Assembly: GCA_013306675.1 (NCBI GenBank)
Contig: JABLUY010000040.1
Coordinates: 116,376 to 180,375, forward strand
Reading direction: 5' to 3'
Length of the DNA: 64,000 bases
Source: Thraustochytrium sp. TN22
Taxonomy: Eukaryota; Sar; Bigyra; Thraustochytrida; Thraustochytriidae
In this document: in pieces, positions 45,750 through 56,044 of the stretch
Layout of the letters: each line of letters opens with the position of its first letter
Position numbering within the stretch: the first letter of the stretch is position 1
Position numbers and translations under genes: made by a program
Notes under the pieces: generated by a model
What the model was told of the DNA's origin: nothing
What the model saw: the letters and a program-made list of their open reading frames with translations, nothing else
Databases searched by the model: none

Positions 45750-46856
45750 TTAGGCGTAGCCGGCCGGGTGCACAGCGAGGTGATGATCGCCGTGCATGCT
45801 GAGGCGCTTGGAGGCGGTCTCGGCCTCGGACTTGAGGGCGACCGAGGCCTTGCGCTTCTTGGCGGCTGGGGAGCCAACGACCTGAGCGTTCTTCATGGCA
45901 GCGATGACAGCCGGCACTGGTGCGATGGCCGTGGCCTGCGCCGCGGCCTCCTCGCCGAGAGCCACGACCTCGACAACCTCGTTATCGATGACCACCTTCT
46001 TGAGCTCGCCCTTGGAGTGCGCGATGCAAAGATCGCCCGAGCCGCGCGCTGCGGAATGGCAGTCCTGCACGACACAGAGGCGGCGCCACTGGCGGCCGTC
46101 CCAGCGCTTGGCGTCGCCATCCACCACGTAGACGACACCCTTGACACGGTGCTCCTTCTTGGGCGTGGCGTTGCACTCAACCACCTCGGCCTGCTTGGCG
46201 CGGTTTGACTTGATGGTCGAGAGCACCTTGCCGTACGGCTTGACGTTCTTACGCTTGCGGTTGTCCCGGTTCGCGCACGTGTCCTCGTTGGCGTGCTGGT
46301 GAGTGTGCGCGTGGGCGTACTGCTGGTGCTGGTGCTGCTGGTGCATGAAATGCATGTGCTGCTGGTGCTGCTGCTGCTGGTACTGCATGTGATGATGCAT
46401 CATGTGCTGCTGCTGCTGGACGTGCGGGTGCGTAGCCGGGTAGAGCGAGAGCGGGTCCACCGGCTGATGCTGGTGATGGTGCTGGTCCTGCTGGTGCTGG
46501 TGCTGATGGTGCTGGTGCTGGCCGGCGATACGCGCCTTGTCGCCCTTGGGACTGTGCGAGTGGCCGTGGAGGTCGGAGAAGGTCTCGGTCTGCGGCGTCG
46601 AGGGCGCGGTGGCGACCGATGCCTCCGATTCGAGGAGATCGGCGTCGCCCCACATGATATCCTGCGCCCCATCCTCCTCGTCGTCGTCGCAACCGACCGA
46701 GGCGAGGAGGTCCGGCGTCGAGTCGAGGTCGTCCACGCCAAAGACCTGGTTCAGATCGAGCTCCTCCTCATGATGCTGCTCGTGCACACCATCCTCCTCG
46801 ACCCCGAGGGGCTCGGCCACCCCTGCCCACGAGGCGTAGGGAGTCTCGGCCATCAT
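45750..46856 (-). CDS. His/Gln-rich protein with WRKY19-like zinc-binding motif
   Basis: A 368-residue protein from the ATG at 46856 (MMAETPYASW); the frame is open to 47210 but upstream sequence is low-complexity. The order is: an acidic N-terminus with LDLNQVFGVDDLDS, a long His/Gln run (about 130-205), a basic patch NRKRKNVKPYGK, then the conserved module VVYVVDGDAKRWDGRQWRRLC. Zinc-type residues follow as C-x4-C-x11-C-x2-H (CVVQDCHSAARGSGDLCIAH). This Trp-Arg-Arg-Leu-Cys plus CCCH arrangement is common in stramenopile regulatory proteins. A C-terminal AAKKRKAS may be a nuclear localisation signal. A nuclear DNA- or chromatin-associated role is inferred. The related module, repeated many times, appears in the gene at 54-56 kb. 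Confidence 0.75.
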   Translation of the reverse strand: MMAETPYASWAGVAEPLGVEEDGVHEQHHEEELDLNQVFGVDDLDSTPDLLASVGCDDDEEDGAQDIMWGDADLLESEASVATAPSTPQTETFSDLHGHSHSPKGDKARIAGQHQHHQHQHQQDQHHHQHQPVDPLSLYPATHPHVQQQQHMMHHHMQYQQQQHQQHMHFMHQQHQHQQYAHAHTHQHANEDTCANRDNRKRKNVKPYGKVLSTIKSNRAKQAEVVECNATPKKEHRVKGVVYVVDGDAKRWDGRQWRRLCVVQDCHSAARGSGDLCIAHSKGELKKVVIDNEVVEVVALGEEAAAQATAIAPVPAVIAAMKNAQVVGSPAAKKRKASVALKSEAETASKRLSMHGDHHLAVHPAGYA

Positions 46857-46879
46857 CTCTGTGTGCTCGCCGCCGCCGC

Positions 46880-46913
<34 letters not shown>

Positions 46914-49157
46914 GGGGCTGCTGGTCTGCTGGTGCACGTCCGCTTCTGCCCGCCCTGGTGGCAGCCGGGGATGCGGATGGGAGAGAGAGTCGATCGGTCG
47001 ATAGATACAGGACTGCTGCGGTCGGCGCTGTTGTTGTACCGCACCGTGAGGTTTGTGCTGGCAGAGTGGCAGGCCGGACGGCACGTGCCTCGCTTTACCT
47101 ACCTCCGCCGGAAATAGGCGTGCGCCCGCTGCGCTGCGCGCTCGCTTCCTCGGGCTAGAGCTGCTGCGGCGCCCGCGCCGCTGTGCTGTGGCCGCCCGGC
47201 GCGCGCGCACGGACCGTGAAGTCTCCTGGCAGACGCCGCGGCGCGGCCTTGGGGCCTGGCTCGCCTCGTGAAGGTACGGGCGCGAGGCCAGCCACGCGCC
47301 GCTTCTCGAGCCCCGAGCCCTCGGAGTTGAGGCGCGCGACGAGCGACGAGCACGACACGCGCGCTACGAAAGCGGGCGCGGGCGCGCGGCGCGCGGGCGG
47401 GCCGGCGGCGGGAAGGGAGGCGGGCGAGAAGGCCTGGCCACGCGCGAGGAGGAGACGAGACGAGACGAGACGAGCTCTCGGCAAGGCTGGAAGCTTGCTA
47501 GCTAGCTAGCTTGCTGAGCGGCCGGTGTGCGAAGGACGGCGACGCGCGCGCGCTCAGCAGGAGTAGGTGCGGCTCCGAGGCGAGAGATCGACGCCGAGGT
47601 CGGCGGGCGAGGCGACGGCGCGGCGCGAAGGCGATGCAGGTCTGCGGCGCGCGGCGCGGCAGCGCGGTGCGCGGCCGGCGGCGGCGGCTGACTGCTCGGC
47701 CGGTACTTGCCGTGCTCGGCCCACGGCGGGCGTTTCGTGCCTGTGCTCGACGGCGCCGAGGCTGTGCAGCAGGTGCTGGCTGTGCACACAATACACAGGA
47801 TTCGAATCAGCGGCCGGTGCTGCGTTGCGCTCAGGCTGCGCTGCGCTTCGAAGGCCTCGGAGCGATGAGCTTGCTCGTGGCTGGCTGGCTGGCTGGCAGG
47901 CACGCTGGGAGGCTCCGGCCTGTGCTGTGCTTTGCGGCCGTCGCAGCTGAGAAGAACTGCCTGGCCGGCACCTGTGGCTCGGCTCCGGCCTCGCTGCGCT
48001 GCTGTGCTAGCTCCTACGCTGCGATGCGCGCCTCGCTCGGACTCGGAGCCCTGGCTGCGGCGCTTGTGAAGATGGCGGTCGAACGAAGCGGGCCTTGACG
48101 GCGTGCACCGCGCGCTTGACGCCGAGGAGGCGCCCGCGGTCTGCCCTTTGTAGTCCCTGCGAAACCCGCACGTGCTGTGCGGAGGCGCCGGTCGTCGATC
48201 TCGGTCGTCTAGCGGCGCGCGGCTGCTCGTGCTGCTCGCGCGGCGGCGGCTGCTGCTGCTTGCTGTGCACGCGCGCGAGAAGAAGGTCGAGTGGCGCGCG
48301 CCCCGTTCCTGTCGCGCGCGTCCCGCTCCGTTTGAGGTTTGCGCGTTGCTGGTTTGCCTCGCCGCCGGCCGCGCGCCTGCCTGCCTGCCTTGTCTCGACT
48401 AGGAGCCCCTTGACTCTGACTGCAAGAATGGATTGTTGGCAGGCAGCCGAGCCTGGGCTGCTTGCGGCTTGGTGGCTTGGTGGCTGACCGGCGCCAGTGG
48501 TGGATGAGTCAAATTCAATCAAGGCGCGGATTCTGCAGGCGGCGGGCAGCCGCGGTGACGGCCAGGAGCGCGGCGCTTCCCGGACGGCCTGGCTGGCGGA
48601 CGTGATGGTCGCTGATTGATGCGTGCGCGAGGCGAATGCGCAAGACGCAAAAATGGCGGCTTCCATCTGGCCTCCAAGCTTGGCAAGCTTGGCAGCTAGG
48701 CAGCGAGCTGCACGGACCATGGTCGACCACGCAAAAACGCTCCAGCCCGCGCAACCCGATGTTGCCTCGGCCCGCGCGTGCGACGGCATGGCCGAGCGCA
48801 CTGCAGCGCACGCCCACTCCAGGACCAGGCCGCAGACCAGCCGCAGAAGCGCCCGCGGGCCGGCCCGCCGGCGGGCCCATCGGCCAGCCATCGGCCGGCC
48901 CGGAGCGAAGCGGCCACGCGGCGCGGCGCGGCGCAGCGCAGCGCGGCGCGGCCCAGCGCGGCCCAGCGCGGCGCACCATGCTGGCACACATGACAAAGGC
49001 CGTGGCCCCGGCCAGTGGACACGCGGTCCGCGCGGAGGGACAGTGGCGCGGAGTCCCCTCCGGCGGCGCGGCGCGCAATGGCAAAGTGGACGGCACTGGC
49101 GCCAGCTGTGGTTTGTTCTTCGTGACGGCGACGCCGCGACGCCGCGACGGGCCGAGC

Positions 49158-49201
49158 GGAGAGAGAGAGAGGGAGGGAGGGAGGGAGAGAGAGAGAGAGT
49201 C
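49158..49201. repeat. GA/GGGA microsatellite
   Basis: GAGAGAGA and GGGAGGGA runs in the gene-free 47-51 kb region. Confidence 0.9.
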
Positions 49202-51359
49202 AGAGTCGCGGCGCGCGCTACTCGTCGCGGCCGCTCTGCGGCGCAAGAGCGCGAGCTCGCCAGAGCGGAGCTTGGACGGCGTGCGTGCGCCCGGAATGCG
49301 TTCTTTCGAGGCCCGGTCTCGGTGCCGGGTCGAGCGGCCGACCCGGCCGCGGCTCGCCGCTCGAGTCGCCTTGCCTGCCTTGGAGTCGAGCCGCCTTGGA
49401 GGAGTCGCGCGTCGTGGTGCATCCATCAGGCTGCTCACCAATAGCTTGGCGGCGGCGTTGGCAAGAGATCGAGCGCTTACTTTGCCTGCGACATGAAGCG
49501 CAGGAGCCTCCTGCCTGCAACCTCCTGCGAACGATCTTGCTGGCGGGCTACTAGTTGCCAAAGGCCAAGGTGTTTCTCTGTCCTGACAAGAAATACTGCC
49601 AAGTGGATTGTCTTTTCGACTTGGGCCGACTTGTCCGCACAGTACACACCGTTTTGGCAAATGGACAGCGGAGCCCCTCGCAAGTGGTCGCAAGTGGGCC
49701 GAACGTGCAGGACGCTAGGGTCGTGACGCCCGCGGATTCCAGCCTCTAGCTATACCGCAAAATGCTTGCGTCGGAGAACCAGGAGCGCCTGCGCCCGCCT
49801 CCAGGCTACGGGCTGCATGCATCTGCACGACCCGGCGACTTGCCCCACCGCAAGCCTGCAGTCCACTTTTCATCTCTCTTCTGCGGGCCGTGGCACACTT
49901 CCTGGCGGATCAATTTCTGTGGCCCTGGCTGCGCGACCCGTGGAGCCCGTGCGAAGGGCCCGTGCGCGCGGCTGGCTGCCACCAGAGCGCCGGCTCAAGG
50001 CCTCCTGAAAAGCTTTCCTTGCGTGCAGGAAAGACGCGGGAAAGAATGGGAAGCATGACTAAATAAATGACGCCAGCGAGCGTCTCGACTTTCCAAGGAG
50101 AAGGCCAACAACGCTGAGATTTGCGACCACTGCGTGCGCTCGCAAGAGTTGCGACCATCGCTTGCGCTTTGTCAAGCGTCGTGTAGCAAATCGGGCGTCC
50201 GGCGAGTTGTCCCGGCCTGGCTCACCGCGAGAAGCGTACGGCGTGTCCAGACGAAGCGGCCCGCGCCAATGCCAGCCGACTCGTTCGAGTAGCCAGCTCG
50301 GGTGCTCTTGGCTGAGGCGCGACAAATCGGCCCGCCTGGCGTTTCCACCCCAAAGTGCGAACGGGCGATCTCGTTTCACACGCAAGCTTGTCGATGCCGG
50401 AGCGAGCCGTCCTCCGACGAGACCTGGCTGTCGCCACCCAGGCACGAGTAGAGAGTGAGTTCAAAAACGCCGGCCCGCGGCCGGCTGTTTTGCATCCATC
50501 ACACTGCGCGTCGCATGCGCTAGCCAACTCACGCGCTCACACTTAGAGACGGACTCACTCATACGCGCACGCACGCTCTCTAATCCGCGTGCAAACCTGG
50601 GCTGCACTTTTTTGTGGGCCGGTGGCCCAGGGCCGGCGATCTCCGATTCAACAAAGTGCAGATCGCTGCACCTTTTGGCAAAACTTAAGCGCGCGCCACT
50701 CAACCGACAATTCACACACTTGCAGGCATCATGGCAAGCACCACCTCTTCGCGGCACAGAGAGGATCGGTCCTGCCATAAACCGACCAGGATCCGCTGCG
50801 CTGCGATCCAACGCTCGCCAGCATGACTTCGACCGGACGGCGACGGCCCAGCTCCTGCACGCAGTCGTCAAGGCCCGTGCTTTGGTTGCTGCACGCTGCG
50901 CAAAGGAGGCGCACGCCAACCTTTCCCGCTGCCTGCACACTTGAACTTGGACAATGCTGTCCCAGCGCGCCTCGTCCGTGGGCCACTAGTGTGCTTCGCT
51001 CAAAAGAGAATCGCCGCGCGCACCGCCGGCTCACACTTCGCAAATGGCCTGCGGCGGCATCGTGCAGCCAATCTGGCGCGCGCAAGAGCAAAAAACCTGG
51101 CGCACGCTTCATTACACTCTGACTGCTTTTCGTGCGTGGTGACGCAAGTTAAGATCCGCATCCGACGCTCGTCGGACGGTCTCGGCTCTGTTCGCGGGCC
51201 TCTCGTGATGCGTGCGCCACTCGAATTCAAAGAATCTACGCGTGCAACTTGAAGCGCATGCTGGCTGCGAGCAGCGCTGGCTCCTCTAGAGCAGTGTGCG
51301 CGAGAGCGGAAGCTGGGCGCGCGCAAGCTCTTGCTTAGTGTAAACTTGGACAGCCCCAC

Positions 51360-51770
51360 GGGCCACTAGTGTGCACATGCACGAGCTCAAATGGACGGCG
51401 CTCCCCCAGGTGGGGCCACTTGAACGTGCGCGGTGGCGGTAATCAAGGCCGCCTCTGCAGCGGGCAAGCCATAGTGCGCGCGAGTGGAGTTGGACAAAAT
51501 GTCCAGCATGCACGAGCTCGCCAAATGGACGGCGCCTCCCAGATCGCCGTCCAGTTGGTCACTTCAACGTGCGCGGTGGCGGTCCTCGCGCGCGCGAGTG
51601 GAAACTGGGCGCGCGCACGTCTTGCGGCGCAGAGTTTCGAAAAATTGGACAAAATGTCCAGCCCGCCTCACGGGCATGCACGAGCTCGCCAAATGGACGG
51701 CGCTCCCCAGATCGCCGCCCAGCTGACCACTTGAACATGCGCGATGGCGATAAGCAAGGCACTGCCCATT
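51360..51770. repeat. three-copy diverged repeat with TGGACA...TGTCCA palindrome
   Basis: The core ATGCACGAGCTC...AAATGGACGGCGC...CCAGATCGCCG followed by ACTTGAACRTGCGCG occurs at about 51377, 51508 and 51676, with spacings of 131 and 168. TTGGACAAAATGTCCA precedes the second and third copies. A related GGGCCACTAGTGTGC word occurs at about 50979 and 51359. Confidence 0.85.
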
Positions 51771-51805
51771 GCAGGCAGGCCATTCGTATCTGCCGGACAC
51801 AACGC

Positions 51806-53368
51806 TTACACTTGAGACTTGCAGTGCAGTTGCTCCACAGACGTTGGCGCCGCCGCCGACGACGCCGCTGGCGCCGCCAACGCCGCCGCCGCCGACGCCG
51901 CCTGCTTTGCCTCGAGTTTGAGTTGCGGCCATGATCTAAAGGGCTCATGTTTTAGAAAGGCCGCGAGCCGCTCTTGGTGCTGCGAGCTGGCGGCGCGACG
52001 CTTGGCCGCTTCGTAAGTAGCCAAGCACCCGATACTTTCAGCGCTCAGGTCCTCCTTCGCCACGGACTGCGCCGCGCAATACAGCTCCAATAGCGCAGCC
52101 TTGCAGGTCAAAGGGCGCGGAGCCTGCCTGCCCTCGGTGCCTGCTGCGACCTGCGCGCTGCTCGTCGCAGTCGGGCGCCTCCGTTTCTTGCCCTTGGCGC
52201 CATGCGGCTCGCCCCGGGCCTGCACGATGGTCTGTGCAACGCCGCACTGGCGCTCGCCGCCACCGAGATCCAGGTCGGCCTGTCGCCCGTCTGATAAAGC
52301 ATCCACGTCGATAAATGAAGGCGTCCAAATCCACTGCAGGGCCAGCCCTGCTGCAGGTGGGCCATTTCCGCCACGCTTGCGCTTCTTGCCGTCGCCCGCA
52401 GCCGCGGTCGCGTCAGTCTGCGCAGCAAGGGCTTCGGCGCGCAGCCGCGACCTCGGGAAGCTGACCGCCGCGACGGCAACAGTCCACGGCTTGCTTGCGG
52501 CGCCCTCCGCGACGCGCTCGTGCGTTGCTCGCCAGCATGCTTCCATCTCCGCCTGCACCAGCGCCGACGTATTGTTGTCGTCATGGTCGCCGCCTTTCGT
52601 GCTCGTGCTTTTGATTCCCAAGAGATGCGGCGCTGCCTTGCCTGCCGCCTGCTCAGGCACCTTCTGCAGGCAGTCTGCACTCAGCACGATCCCACGCAGC
52701 GGCACGACACCGTCCACGAGGTCCGATACGAAGGAGCTTTGCAGGCCAACGGCGCGCCAGCGCGCAATCTTGTCGCTGCACGACATGCTCAGCGAGCGGT
52801 CCTCCGGCCGCAAGTTGCTTCTGCTGCTCTTGGCGCGTAGCTGGCCCGGAGCCTGCTCCGCCTCGCGCAAGCCGCGGTCCGCGACCAGCTTTGCGCCCGA
52901 GAAACGCTCGGGAGAGACCGAGCAGTCGCCGCACGGCAGCTCAGACACAAAGAGGTACAGCGAGAGGTCGCGGCGCAGAAGCCACTTGCGCCGCCGCGGC
53001 TCGACGGCCTGGTCCACGGTCTCCTCGTCCTCCCCGCGCTCCAGCAGGCCGTCCGCGCCGAGGTCCGGATTCGCGGCCCTGGCCTTGGCTTCTTGCAAGA
53101 GCAGCCAGTTCAGGCCGCGCCGCGCCAGCACCTCGGCGTGGCAGTCGTGCAGCACCTCGTCCTCCTTGTGCCGCGGCCGCAGGCACTTGCTCCCAGTGGC
53201 CATCGCCAGCACCGTCGCCGCGCCCGCCGCGTCCACGCCCACGATGGCCGCAAACACGGTCCACTCCGACGCTTGCGCCACCTGCCAGCGCGACTCCAGC
53301 CCCGCGTACGCGCGCATCGCGGAGCCTGCCGCCGCCGCCGCCGCTTCCGCCGCCGCTTCCGCCGCCAT
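51806..53368 (-). CDS. ADAT1: tRNA-specific adenosine deaminase ADAT1
   Basis: A 520-residue protein. The deaminase zinc site is complete: H77-A-E79 in DCHAEVLARR, Cys146 in PCGDC and Cys196 in SMSCSDKIARW, the ADAR/ADAT1 order rather than the ADAT2/3 order. ADAT1 converts A37 to inosine in tRNA-Ala, next to the anticodon. Inserts between the zinc ligands (about 100-130 and 150-190) and a Lys/Arg-rich insert near 340 make it somewhat longer than fungal Tad1 (400) and similar to human ADAT1 (502). The C-terminal Ala/Ser tail is low complexity. An Ala-rich N-terminus precedes the domain; the ATG at 53368 is the first plausible start. Confidence 0.94.
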   Translation of the reverse strand: MAAEAAAEAAAAAAGSAMRAYAGLESRWQVAQASEWTVFAAIVGVDAAGAATVLAMATGSKCLRPRHKEDEVLHDCHAEVLARRGLNWLLLQEAKARAANPDLGADGLLERGEDEETVDQAVEPRRRKWLLRRDLSLYLFVSELPCGDCSVSPERFSGAKLVADRGLREAEQAPGQLRAKSSRSNLRPEDRSLSMSCSDKIARWRAVGLQSSFVSDLVDGVVPLRGIVLSADCLQKVPEQAAGKAAPHLLGIKSTSTKGGDHDDNNTSALVQAEMEACWRATHERVAEGAASKPWTVAVAAVSFPRSRLRAEALAAQTDATAAAGDGKKRKRGGNGPPAAGLALQWIWTPSFIDVDALSDGRQADLDLGGGERQCGVAQTIVQARGEPHGAKGKKRRRPTATSSAQVAAGTEGRQAPRPLTCKAALLELYCAAQSVAKEDLSAESIGCLATYEAAKRRAASSQHQERLAAFLKHEPFRSWPQLKLEAKQAASAAAALAAPAASSAAAPTSVEQLHCKSQV

Positions 53369-54205
53369 GGCGAGGCTACGCGACGCGAGCGCGACGCGAC
53401 GCGAGGAGGACCTTTGGTCGCGGCGCGATCAGGGCCGCAGGGCGCGCCATGCTTGGGAAGGTTTGTCCACGGGTGGTAGTAGCCTCACGCGTCAACAGGA
53501 GCGCCCTGACTGAGCGAGCCTGAGGCTCCCGGCGACGCCGCCGCGCTCCTGTCGGTACACTGCCAGGGGCTTGCTGCATTGAAAATAATGTTGGCGCGGC
53601 TAAGCCACGGTCAGCTTGGAGGGCCAACCTGAAACAAGTTCACTGCAAGTTCTTGGCAGCGCGCGCCGTGCAGCTTCTCACTACACGGCGGTTCCGCCCT
53701 GCACCGGACCCGAGCTTCGGGCGCTGCTACTGGCGCCAATCGCCGGACAGTTGCTCCTGTCACTGCCTGCCTGTGAGCCCAGTCTGGCTCATCGACCAAA
53801 AGACGAAGGGCCAGCGGTTCTTAAGCACTTGGAGAACGCGGGCTTTGCACGAGAGCTACTTAGCTTCGCAGGACCTGTACGTTTGGCATGACGCTGCGGC
53901 CACGCGCAAAGCAGAAACTGGCGTGCTTGTCGACGACGGCCGTCCGCTCGCGAGAAGTCTCTCTGGCCCCTGGCCAGGGAGCGTCGCATAAGCCACTGCG
54001 CCCTGGCCGGGCCGGGATGGCTCAGACTCTCTTCGGCGAGCTCGCAGACGCGGGTAGCCCTCCCTCGCAGGGCCATCGCGTAGCTAGTGCAGCGGTTGTC
54101 TTGCAGTGCTGCCGCCAGCCCGCACGCCAGCCTGCTCCGTCATCGTGACCGGCATGGGAAAAATCCGGCAGGGGCTGCTGGCGTGGCCTGCAGATCATCA
54201 ACATC

Positions 54206-54250
<45 letters not shown>

Positions 54251-54372
54251 GCGGCAGCGGCGGTGGCGGCGGCAGCAGCGGCAGCGGGTGCGGCGGTGCG
54301 CTTCTGTCAGGAGCGGCACGAGCCTGGCGCGGCGAGCAGGCATTCCTGTGCAGACAAGGGAAAAAGAGGCGG
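53369..54372. other. divergent region upstream of the zinc-module gene
   Basis: No gene supported. A (GGC)n/(GGCAGC)n array lies at 54210-54295. It keeps the downstream frame open, so earlier starts at 54106 or 54154 are formally possible. Confidence 0.5.
54210..54295. repeat. (GGC)n/(GGCAGC)n microsatellite
   Basis: A triplet/hexamer array that would encode poly-Gly and Gly-Ser in the frame of the following gene. Confidence 0.85.
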
Positions 54373-55971
54373 ATGGCGCCGCCACCGGCCCCGGGCGCAC
54401 TCCTGGCATGGCTACGCCACGGCTCGCGGCAGGCGAGCGCGTCCGCGGCAGGCGCGCGAAAGAGGGACCGCCGCGGCCGGGTTGCGGAGCAGCACGAGGT
54501 CGTGGACCTGGCAAGCGAGTCAGATGAGGACTCGGAGAATCGGCCAGACGCGCGCGCGAAACGTGCCAAGATCGACCAGGACGCCGTCTCCGTCGGAGCA
54601 GCAGGCGAACTCGGTGATGTCTTGGGCGAGTTCCAGGCGAGCGCATCCTCCCGTCAAGATGATCCCATAAAGCTCGAACCACAAGGTCTTCCAAGCCATT
54701 TCGTTGAGGCGACCGAGCTGGACGACGAATATTGCAGCAACTTTGTCAAGATCGAGACGATTGTGACTGTCGACGACGCGCTGCAAAGGCTGAAGTCCAC
54801 GCTGCGCGACGCCTCGCGGAAGAGTGAGGGCAGCAGTACGTCTCGAAGGAAGGATGACTGGGGCCACGATTCGGATTTCGAGATGGACGGCCTGCAACCC
54901 CAAAAGCCACCCGTCCAAGGGCAGTGCAAGCATCAGGACAGTGCAAAATCAATCAGACATGACGCGGCCGCTGCAGGCAGCGCTCGTCTCTGTTGCGCAG
55001 CGCATGGAGGCGGAAAGCGGTGCGAGCATCTGGATTGCAAAAAGGGGGCCGTAGGAGGCCGTCTTCCCTTCTGCACGGCGCATGGAGGCGGAAAGCGCTG
55101 CGAGCACCCAGACTGTGAAAAGGCGGCCGCAAGCGGCGGTCTTCCTTTCTGTGCAGCGCATGGAGGCGGAAGGCGCTGCCAGCGCTCAAAATGCGAAAAG
55201 TACGTCCAAGGCGGCGGTCTTCCCTTTTGTGCAGCGCATGGAGGCGGAAAGCGCTGCGAGCACCCAGACTGTGAAAAGGCGGCCGCAAGCGGCGGTCTTT
55301 CCTTCTGTATAGCGCATGGAGGCGGAAAGCGCTGCGAGCACCCGGACTGTGAAAAGTCGGCCGCAAGCGGCGGTCTTTCCTTCTGTAAAGCGCATGGAGG
55401 CGGAAAGCGCTGCGAGCACCCAGACTGTGAAAAGGCGGCCGCAAGCGGCGGTCTTCCTTTCTGTGCAGCGCATGGAGGCGGAAGGCGCTGCCAGCGCTCA
55501 AAATGCGAAAAGTCCGTCTTAGGCGGCGGTCTTCCTTTTTGTGCAGCGCATGGAGGCGGAAAGCGCTGCGAGCACCCGGACTGTGAAAAGGCGGCCGCAA
55601 GCGGCGGTCTTTCCTTCTGTATAGCGCATGGAGGCGGAAAGCGCTGCGAGCACCCGGACTGTGAAAAGGCGGCCGCAAGCGGCGGTCTTTCCTTCTGTAA
55701 AGCGCATGGAGGCGGAAAGCGCTGCGAGCACCCAGACTGTGAAAAGGCGGCCGCAAGCGGCGGTCTTCCTTTCTGTGCAGCGCATGGAGGCGGAAGGCGC
55801 TGCGAGCACCCGGATTGCAACAAGAGGGCCGCAAGCGGCGGTCTTTCCTTCTGTAGAGCGCATGGAGGCGGAAGGCGCTGCCAGCACTCAAAGTGTGGCA
55901 AAGCCGCAAAAGGCGGCGGTCTTCCTTTCTGTATGGCGCATGGAGGCGGAATGCGCTGTGAGGCAGTGTGA
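54373..55971 (+). CDS. protein of 12-13 tandem zinc-type (WRKY19-like) modules
   Basis: A 532-residue protein from the ATG at 54373; starts at 54154 or 54106 would add a poly-Gly segment. The first 200 residues are charged and include a possible NLS (AKRAKI) and a helical segment VDDALQRLKSTLRDAS. Then 12 complete 26-residue units follow the pattern C-x-AHGGG[KR]RC-x4-C-x-K-x5-GG-x-x-F, plus a broken thirteenth. Each unit offers Cys/His ligands for a small zinc knuckle. Arrays of this kind are common in stramenopiles and are often labelled WRKY19-like; nucleic-acid binding is assumed, not shown. Units 3-6 and 7-10 are near-identical blocks. A 10-bp direct duplication ends the frame at 55971, while a matching last unit continues in another frame to 56044. 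Confidence 0.8.
   Translation: MAPPPAPGALLAWLRHGSRQASASAAGARKRDRRGRVAEQHEVVDLASESDEDSENRPDARAKRAKIDQDAVSVGAAGELGDVLGEFQASASSRQDDPIKLEPQGLPSHFVEATELDDEYCSNFVKIETIVTVDDALQRLKSTLRDASRKSEGSSTSRRKDDWGHDSDFEMDGLQPQKPPVQGQCKHQDSAKSIRHDAAAAGSARLCCAAHGGGKRCEHLDCKKGAVGGRLPFCTAHGGGKRCEHPDCEKAAASGGLPFCAAHGGGRRCQRSKCEKYVQGGGLPFCAAHGGGKRCEHPDCEKAAASGGLSFCIAHGGGKRCEHPDCEKSAASGGLSFCKAHGGGKRCEHPDCEKAAASGGLPFCAAHGGGRRCQRSKCEKSVLGGGLPFCAAHGGGKRCEHPDCEKAAASGGLSFCIAHGGGKRCEHPDCEKAAASGGLSFCKAHGGGKRCEHPDCEKAAASGGLPFCAAHGGGRRCEHPDCNKRAASGGLSFCRAHGGGRRCQHSKCGKAAKGGGLPFCMAHGGGMRCEAV
54990..55971. repeat. 78-bp coding minisatellite array
   Basis: Twelve to thirteen units of 78 bp, each with GCGCATGGAGGCGGAA. Since 78 is divisible by three, several frames on both strands remain open; only one plus frame gives the Cys/His module. 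The blocks 55141-55452 and 55453-55764 are close copies of each other. Confidence 0.95.
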
Positions 55972-56044
55972 GCACGCAGCATGTGAAAAGCTGGCATCAA
56001 GCGGCGGTCATACCCTGTGCCGAGCGCATAATACTCGTAAATAG
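55972..56044 (+). pseudogene. out-of-frame final zinc module
   Basis: After the stop at 55971, a second plus frame encodes a complete-looking last unit with CEHAACEKLASSGG, LCRAH and NTRK before a TAG at 56042-56044. It appears to be the original C-terminus, cut off by the 10-bp duplication at 55957-55972. Confidence 0.6.

Larger units (their letters stand above)
46857..51805. other. 5-kb gap without a supported gene
   Basis: The largest gene-poor stretch. It contains a CTG array at 46882-46915 (poly-Ser if read), a GCTAGCTAGCTAGC block at 47497-47510, a GA/GGGA array at 49160-49200 and the repeat family at 50.9-51.8 kb. Long frames occur on both strands but show no domains and low codon bias. 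Non-coding RNA genes cannot be excluded by eye. Confidence 0.5.

Noticed and set aside
47780-47830. GATTCGAATC resembling a tRNA T-loop
   Set aside because: No matching acceptor, D or anticodon stems could be traced around it; the word is simply palindromic.
48007-49693. Long overlapping frames on both strands in the gene-free block
   Set aside because: No domains, Arg/Ala/Pro/Ser composition on either strand and simple repeats within.
54990-55971. CRISPR array
   Set aside because: The regular 78-bp units have no unique spacers and encode a periodic Cys/His protein; it is a coding minisatellite in a eukaryote.
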